Shown here in pieces: positions 6,784 through 11,325 of a DNA stretch of 11,325 nt. Below the pieces are notes generated by a model, which was not told the DNA's origin, did no database searches, and saw only the letters and a list, made by a program, of their open reading frames with translations. Numbering within the stretch: position 1 is the first letter of the stretch; each line of letters opens with the position of its first letter. A program made the position numbers and the translations under genes. The DNA comes from Deltaproteobacteria bacterium RBG_13_49_15 (GTDB lineage Bacteria; Desulfobacterota; Desulfobacteria; Desulfobacterales; UBA2156): contig MGQD01000127.1 of assembly GCA_001797695.1 (NCBI GenBank), positions 2,894-14,218 on the forward strand, given 5' to 3'.

Positions 6784-8136
6784 ATGTTAGATGATCGGAG
6801 CAAAATACTGACTGACAGCCTTAAGCGGCTTTTAAGACGGGGGGCGACCACCCATCTTGCGAAGATCGTTAATAAAACCCACGCAACGGATCTGGCTGTA
6901 ACGTTCCGTTCCCTCTCCCGTACAAATCAGCGAAAACTGCTTAACCTAATCCACGACATCGAGAAAAAAGGGACCCTGTTGATGGAGCTCGATGAGGACA
7001 TCCTTGTCGACCTGTTTGAAGGGATGGACGTGGATGAAATCGTCAAGATATTCGACGCCCTGCCTAAAGATGATGTCGCAGGCCTGCTCAGCAGCCTTCC
7101 AGAAGAGAAGTCCGACGCCGTTCTAAAGAAGATGAAAGGGGAGGGGGCTGAGGAGATCGAAGACCTTCTCAAATATGAGGACGAGACTGCCGGACGGATC
7201 ATGGTCACTGATTTTATCGCTCTTAAACAGGACATGACCGCCAAGGAAGCGATCGAACAGATACAGAAAGAACACCATGAAGCGGAAATGCCGTTCTATC
7301 TGTATGTGGTCGATGAGTATGGTAAGTTGGTGGGCGTGAGCTCCCTCCGACAATTAGTGCTGGTCCCCCCGGAGACTCCTCTCAAAGAATTTATGACAAC
7401 GGATGTGGTTTCGGTCGAAACAAGCGTGGACCAGGAGGAGGTAGCCAAACTGGTTGCCCAGTATGATATTCTTGCGGTTCCGGTTGTGGACGAGGGGCAT
7501 CGTCTCGTGGGGATCGTAACGGTGGACGACGTCATCGATGTGTTTAGAAGAGAGGCGACGGAAGACATCCTCAAAATGGCAGGCGCCGGAGAGGAATTCG
7601 TGGAGACCAAGTCCGTCATGAAAAGTACCAGGATCCGTTTGCCGTGGCTTTTTGCCAGTTGTGTCGGCGGGATCATCGCTTCCCTCATCATCGGCTATTA
7701 TACGGGACTGTTAAATCAGATGGTGTACCTAGTAGCCTTCATGCCTGTCATAGCGGGTATGGGAGGGAATGTCGGGACCCAATCCTCGACAATTGTAGTG
7801 CGGGGCCTTGCCACAGGCCGAATCAATATTCGGGATATTTTCAAAGTCGTATTGAAGGAACTGTCGACAGGGGTGATTTTGGGAATCATATATGGCCTGA
7901 TCGTGGGTCTTGTTGCGGAATTTAGATACAGCACGGGAGGCCTCGCATTATCTGTCGGGCTGGCGCTCATGTGCTCCATGTCTGTGGCGGCCCTAATGGG
8001 GGCTCTATTACCGATGGTTTTCGCCAGAGTGCGAATTGATCCGGCTGTTGCGACAGGACCTTTCGTAACCACCGCCACCGATATTATCAGCGTCTTTTTC
8101 TATTTTCAAATCGCTGCGACTCTTCTAAAAATTTAA
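6784..8136 (+). CDS. mgtE: Magnesium transporter MgtE
   Basis: A 450-residue inner-membrane Mg2+ channel, the same length as the well-studied Thermus thermophilus MgtE. A helical MgtE_N domain (about 15-130) is followed by two CBS domains (about 137-195 and 200-258, with PVVDEGHRLVGIVTVDD). A plug segment leads to five membrane helices (about 280-450). The pore signature PVIAGMGGNVGTQSS is at 321-335. An acidic residue in the last helix, D433 in TATDIISVFF, fits the conserved pore aspartate. In this family the N and CBS domains sense cytosolic Mg2+ and close the pore. It lies 17 bp after rodZ; AGGA sits 11 nt before the ATG, a long spacing. No Mg riboswitch is seen, as expected for an internal operon gene. 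Mg2+ is the usual substrate, though some relatives also carry Co2+. Confidence 0.96.
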   Translation: MLDDRSKILTDSLKRLLRRGATTHLAKIVNKTHATDLAVTFRSLSRTNQRKLLNLIHDIEKKGTLLMELDEDILVDLFEGMDVDEIVKIFDALPKDDVAGLLSSLPEEKSDAVLKKMKGEGAEEIEDLLKYEDETAGRIMVTDFIALKQDMTAKEAIEQIQKEHHEAEMPFYLYVVDEYGKLVGVSSLRQLVLVPPETPLKEFMTTDVVSVETSVDQEEVAKLVAQYDILAVPVVDEGHRLVGIVTVDDVIDVFRREATEDILKMAGAGEEFVETKSVMKSTRIRLPWLFASCVGGIIASLIIGYYTGLLNQMVYLVAFMPVIAGMGGNVGTQSSTIVVRGLATGRINIRDIFKVVLKELSTGVILGIIYGLIVGLVAEFRYSTGGLALSVGLALMCSMSVAALMGALLPMVFARVRIDPAVATGPFVTTATDIISVFFYFQIAATLLKI

Positions 8137-8139
8137 CGT

Positions 8140-8910
8140 ATGCTCACCGTATCGTCGCCCGCCATTGTTTTGCATCGCGCGGATTTCGGAGACTTTGATC
8201 TTATTGTCACCCTGTTTACGTTGGAAAAAGGGAAAATTACGGCCATCGCCAAGTCGGCAAAAAAAAGCATCCGGCGGTTTTCAGGGGTCCTTGAGCCTTT
8301 TTCTTTTCTGGAGGTGGTCTTGCGGGGTGGGCAGAAAAAAGGAATGCCCGTTCTGCAGGAGGCCAGCTTAAAACATCCGTTTTTAAAGATCCGCGAGCAG
8401 ATCCAAAAAATGGCTTATGCCGGCTACTGGGCTGAGCTTGTGAAGGAATGGAGCGAAGAAGGAGAAAAACAGGCCGCGTTATATGAATTGTTATTAGGTA
8501 CCCTGGAAGCGCTCGACGAAGACCGGATGCAGGAAGAGACGCTCTCCCTCTTTTTCCAGATCCGTTTCCTGACCCTGGCCGGATTGCAGCCGAACCTAGA
8601 TGCTTGCCGGATCTGTCATATCGATCTGGAAAAGGTAACGTCGGCGAAAGTGGTTTTTCATGTTGCAAAAGGCGGGGTTGTGTGTGAGAAGTGTCCGGCG
8701 CCCGAAGCGCGGGTGACCTATCTTTCAAAGGGAACCTTAAAACAGCTCCAGCGGCTGGGAAAAACCGATCTTCGCAAGGCGTCAAGGGCTCGGCTCTCAG
8801 GTCCGAATATTCAGGAGGCTCAGGAGCTTCTTGAAGCCTTTATCCCCTATCATCTGGGGAAAAGTCTTAAAAGTCTTAGAGTCCTCAAACAACTGCGACG
8901 ACAGGTATGA
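8140..8910 (+). CDS. recO: DNA repair protein RecO
   Basis: A 256-residue RecFOR-pathway mediator that binds single-stranded DNA and SSB, anneals strands and, with RecR, loads RecA. The N-terminal OB fold (about 1-80) shows the RecO pattern ending near LEPFSFLEVVL. The central part is helical. A zinc site is formed by C156/C159 (CRIC) and C182/C185 (CEKC). The C-terminal HLGKSLKSLRVLKQL is typical of the family. The start codon is 3 bp after the mgtE stop and has no clear Shine-Dalgarno, so translation is probably coupled to mgtE. Near the 3' end AAAAGTCTT is tandemly repeated (8860-8877), encoding the KSLKSL repeat. Confidence 0.95.
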   Translation: MLTVSSPAIVLHRADFGDFDLIVTLFTLEKGKITAIAKSAKKSIRRFSGVLEPFSFLEVVLRGGQKKGMPVLQEASLKHPFLKIREQIQKMAYAGYWAELVKEWSEEGEKQAALYELLLGTLEALDEDRMQEETLSLFFQIRFLTLAGLQPNLDACRICHIDLEKVTSAKVVFHVAKGGVVCEKCPAPEARVTYLSKGTLKQLQRLGKTDLRKASRARLSGPNIQEAQELLEAFIPYHLGKSLKSLRVLKQLRRQV

Positions 8911-8911
8911 T

Positions 8912-9964
8912 ATGACGGGAAAATCCATTAGACGGATTCTCGAATCCGGACCGATTGAAGCTTCAGCTCCCTGCCGGATCGATATGGGGGGGACGCTCGA
9001 CATCAGTACGTTTTATTATCCGCTTAGGCATCTGTCCCCGTGCACCGTGAACATCGCCATCGATCTGCGGACACGGGTAACCCTTTTACCGTTCGATTCC
9101 GGAAAGATCAGAGTGACGTCGGCAGGGTTTAGAAGCGCGACGTTTGAAGCGCAACAGGCGCCTTTCGATCACCCGTTGGGACTGATTTTCGCAATCGCTG
9201 AATATTTTGGAATCCAGGGGATTCATATCGTCATCGAATCGTCGTCTCCCCCCCGAAGCGCGCTGGGAGGTTCGTCATCCGCCGGTGTCGCCCTGATTTG
9301 GGCCTTAACCAGACTCTTTAGAAAATCCGGTGGTCCCCCCGCATCACGCCGTTCGGTTGCGCTTCTTGAGCACGGCATCGAAGCGAGCGTCGCCGGAGTG
9401 CCGTGCGGGCTTCAGGACCAGCTTGCCGCGGTTTTCGGAGGCGTGAACGCATGGTATTGGCGTTCGGATTTTAAGAACGGACCATTTCAGCGCGTGCCGC
9501 TGGTTTCGAACCGGTCCTGCGCGGAATTGGAACGGCACCTCCTGTTGGCCTATTGCGGGATCCCGCATGAATCCAGGTCGGTGAACTCCATCTGGATCCG
9601 GCAGTTTGTTTCAGGGAGGCATCGAGGGATATGGGAAGAAATAGTTGCACTGACTCATGAATTCGAAACGGCCCTTTCCGGAAATAAATATCAAAGAGCT
9701 GCCGAACAGGTTTCGGCCGAGACGGCCTTGAGGCTCCGGATGACACCCCGGGTATTGGACGAGACAGGCCGAAAACTGGTTGCATGCGCCGAATCCGAAA
9801 ACTGCGGAGCTCGATTTACAGGCGCCGGAGGCGGAGGGTGCATCTGGGCCGTTGGTGAAAAAAAAGAGATTGAAACACTCAAACCAAAATGGGAATCCAT
9901 CGTGTCCGGAAGGCGGGGCGCGCGATTGTTGAAGGTCGGTATCGATTCGAAAGGAGTATTGTAG
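8912..9964 (+). CDS. GHMP-family sugar kinase (galactokinase / HddA-like), substrate unknown
   Basis: A 350-residue predicted cytosolic kinase of the GHMP superfamily, which phosphorylates small metabolites, often sugars at C1. The ATP-binding glycine/serine loop PPRSALGGSSSAG is at 113-125. The acidic segment VPCGLQDQLAAVFGGVNA holds D169, which lines up with the catalytic aspartate of galactokinase and heptose kinases. The C-terminal loop GAGGGGC is at 304-310. The QDQ-AA-FGG pattern is nearer to D-glycero-D-manno-heptose-7-phosphate kinase (HddA) and fucokinase types than to GalK, and the N terminus lacks the usual GalK sugar-binding signature. No heptose or capsule genes are nearby. The start at 8912 is 1 bp after the recO stop, with AGG 6 nt upstream; the open frame extends further into recO (ATG at 8831), but that start would overlap by 80 bp. 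The substrate cannot be read from sequence. Confidence 0.85.
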   Translation: MTGKSIRRILESGPIEASAPCRIDMGGTLDISTFYYPLRHLSPCTVNIAIDLRTRVTLLPFDSGKIRVTSAGFRSATFEAQQAPFDHPLGLIFAIAEYFGIQGIHIVIESSSPPRSALGGSSSAGVALIWALTRLFRKSGGPPASRRSVALLEHGIEASVAGVPCGLQDQLAAVFGGVNAWYWRSDFKNGPFQRVPLVSNRSCAELERHLLLAYCGIPHESRSVNSIWIRQFVSGRHRGIWEEIVALTHEFETALSGNKYQRAAEQVSAETALRLRMTPRVLDETGRKLVACAESENCGARFTGAGGGGCIWAVGEKKEIETLKPKWESIVSGRRGARLLKVGIDSKGVL

Positions 9965-9974
9965 GCTGCCCGAT

Positions 9975-10002
9975 TTGATGGTATGAAAATTTTTTTTAAA
10001 TT
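9975..10002 (+). promoter_or_regulatory. Weak candidate promoter for glyQS
   Basis: TTGATG (9975-9980), a 16-nt spacer and TAAATT (9997-10002) lie in an A/T-rich part of the 81-bp gap before glyQ, the largest gap in the right-hand gene run. Each box matches 4 or 5 of 6 consensus bases. A/T richness makes chance matches likely. No hairpin accompanies the T8 run here, so I do not call a terminator for the upstream operon. Confidence 0.3.
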
Positions 10003-10045
10003 AATAATCAAGCCGATAACCGTCTAACGACAAGGAAAGAGGAAC

Positions 10046-10921
10046 ATGTTTTTTCAGGATGTCATTTTAACGCTGGAGCAGTTCTGGGCGAAGAAAGGGT
10101 GTGTGATCGCCCAACCCTACGATATGGAGGTCGGGGCCGGGACTTTTCACTGGACGACCCTGTTGCGATCTCTTGGACCTGAGCCCTGGAATGTGGCGTA
10201 TGTGCAACCTTCAAGGCGCCCCAAAGACGGTCGCTATGGTGAGAATCCGAACCGGCTTCAGCACTATTATCAGTATCAGGTGATATTGAAACCATCCCCT
10301 TACAACGTCCAGAATCAGTATCTCGACAGCCTGAAAGCTCTGGGGATCGATACCCTTGAGCACGATATCCGATTTGTTGAAGACGACTGGGAAAGCCCCA
10401 CTCTTGGAGCATCCGGACTTGGATGGGAGGTATGGCTTGACGGAATGGAGATCACCCAGTTTACGTATTTTCAACTGGCAGGAAGCATTGAACTGGCCCC
10501 CATTTCCGTCGAGCTGACATACGGCCTTGAGCGGATCACCATGTACCTTCAGGGGGTGAACAGTGTTTATGACTTGAAGTGGAACGCCCATGTTACCTAC
10601 GGGGATGTTCATCATCAGCAGGAAGTGGAAGGATCGACGTATAATTTCGAACAGGCCGATGTGACCACCTTGCTGAATCTGTTTAATTTATATGAAGCGG
10701 AATCCGTCCGGCTTATTAAGCTTCCACTGGTGCTTCCGGCTTATGATTACTGCCTGAAGTGCTCGCACACATTCAACCTCCTGGATGCGAGAGGCGCCAT
10801 CAGCGTGACCGAGAGAACCGGCTACATCGCCCGGATACGGAATCTGGCAAGAAACTGCGCTGAAGCTTATTTAAAACAGAGGGAGGCCATGGGATTCCCG
10901 TTGCTTAATCGGAAACAATGA
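10046..10921 (+). CDS. glyQ: Glycine--tRNA ligase alpha subunit
   Basis: A 291-residue catalytic subunit of the bacterial alpha2-beta2 glycyl-tRNA synthetase, which activates glycine with ATP and charges tRNA-Gly with GlyS. Nearly the whole length matches the highly conserved GlyQ pattern: QPYDMEVGAGTFHW, YVQPSRRPKDGRYGENPNRLQ, the class II motifs around FVEDDWESPTLGASGLGWEVW and QFTYFQLAG, ELTYGLERITMYLQG, and the C-terminal FNLLDARGAISVTER. The start is supported by AAGAGGA ending 2 nt before the ATG. glyS follows after 40 bp on the same strand. No T-box leader is present in the short upstream gap. Confidence 0.98.
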   Translation: MFFQDVILTLEQFWAKKGCVIAQPYDMEVGAGTFHWTTLLRSLGPEPWNVAYVQPSRRPKDGRYGENPNRLQHYYQYQVILKPSPYNVQNQYLDSLKALGIDTLEHDIRFVEDDWESPTLGASGLGWEVWLDGMEITQFTYFQLAGSIELAPISVELTYGLERITMYLQGVNSVYDLKWNAHVTYGDVHHQQEVEGSTYNFEQADVTTLLNLFNLYEAESVRLIKLPLVLPAYDYCLKCSHTFNLLDARGAISVTERTGYIARIRNLARNCAEAYLKQREAMGFPLLNRKQ

Positions 10922-10961
10922 TCAGTTGCATTAAAAGATATGGATACGTTTCGAGGTGAAT

Positions 10962-11325
10962 ATGAATACGCTGCTTCTTGAGATTGGAACCGAGGAGATC
11001 CCCGCCGGATATATCGCTCCCGCATTGACGGCGCTCTCTTCAAACCTGCTGCAACGGCTTGATACGGCAAGGATTTCACACGGAAGTGCAAGCACCTTCG
11101 GGACTCCCCGAAGGCTGGCGGTGGAAATTCAGCATGTTGCGGAGAAACAGGAACCGCTGACTACGGAGATTATCGGACCGCCGAAAAAAGTCGCCTACGA
11201 TGAAAATGGAAACCCAACGGTGGCGGCGCAAAAGTTTGCTGAAAAGATCGGCATCCCCTTAAATCGTCTCTCCATCAAAGAGACGAACAAAGGGCTCTAC
11301 CTATGCGCTGTAAAAGTGGAGGCGG
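10962..11325 (+). CDS. glyS: Glycine--tRNA ligase beta subunit, N-terminal part (3' end outside window)
   Basis: The first 121 codons of GlyS, the large partner of GlyQ that contributes tRNA binding. The start MNTLLLEIGTEEIPAGYI is diagnostic for the family, followed by FGTPRRLAVEIQHV, EIIGPPKKVAYDENGNPTVAAQKFA and the lysine-rich ETNKGLYLCAVKVE. GAGGTGA (10953-10959) provides a good ribosome binding site just before the ATG. The frame is open to the right edge; full-length GlyS is about 690 residues. Confidence 0.97.
   Translation, partial: MNTLLLEIGTEEIPAGYIAPALTALSSNLLQRLDTARISHGSASTFGTPRRLAVEIQHVAEKQEPLTTEIIGPPKKVAYDENGNPTVAAQKFAEKIGIPLNRLSIKETNKGLYLCAVKVEA

Noticed and set aside
8237..8785. 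182-codon open frame on the minus strand inside recO
   Set aside because: Antisense to a convincing recO, low-complexity Pro/Arg/Ser-rich translation, no family resemblance.
8831..8911. Upstream extension of the GHMP kinase to the ATG at 8831
   Set aside because: It would overlap recO by 80 bp, and the added residues do not look like GHMP sequence; the ATG at 8912 has a ribosome site.
9987..10000. T8 run after the GHMP kinase as an intrinsic terminator
   Set aside because: No GC-rich stem precedes the T run.

Overview
The window is a chromosomal, mostly housekeeping stretch of a Gram-negative bacterium. It is most likely a deltaproteobacterium in the broad sense (Desulfobacterota or Syntrophia-like). 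That assignment is an inference from several things together: a Fis-type sigma-54 activator, an IHF-alpha gene of the FKCSG type, a SurA-like periplasmic chaperone (so an outer membrane), a two-subunit glycyl-tRNA synthetase (glyQ/glyS), moderate GC content, and the intergenic palindromes. I cannot name a genus. I see no phage, IS, plasmid, CRISPR or toxin-antitoxin genes.

Left part (1-1309): the 3' end of a sigma-54-dependent activator gene on the plus strand meets, convergently, a minus-strand ihfA gene. Upstream of ihfA, also on the minus strand, lie a strong sigma-70-type promoter, an interrupted dyad over its -35 box, a hairpin that could end the tRNA transcript, and a complete tRNA-Thr(CGT) gene. 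The tRNA and mfd are divergent with only 27 bp between them, so each must take its promoter from within or very near the other gene.

Middle (1310-4996): mfd, a full-length transcription-repair coupling factor, is followed by a 165-bp gap. The gap contains two hairpins that share a direct repeat (attccccgctg). This looks like a REP/BIME-type bipartite palindromic element and is the most distinctive non-coding feature here.

Right part (4997-11325): a tight same-strand run of surA-like PPIase, rodZ-like membrane HTH protein, mgtE, recO and a GHMP sugar kinase, with gaps of 1 to 17 bp that imply one operon. After an 81-bp gap come glyQ and the start of glyS, which runs off the right edge. The genes cover outer-membrane protein folding, cell-shape anchoring, magnesium uptake, recombinational repair, an unassigned sugar phosphorylation and glycine charging. 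I see no shared pathway, so this looks like co-transcribed housekeeping genes and not a dedicated system.

I looked for a novel system and did not find a convincing one. The items worth a second look are the paired palindromes, the unassigned GHMP kinase, the compact tRNA/mfd divergence and the dyad at the ihfA promoter.
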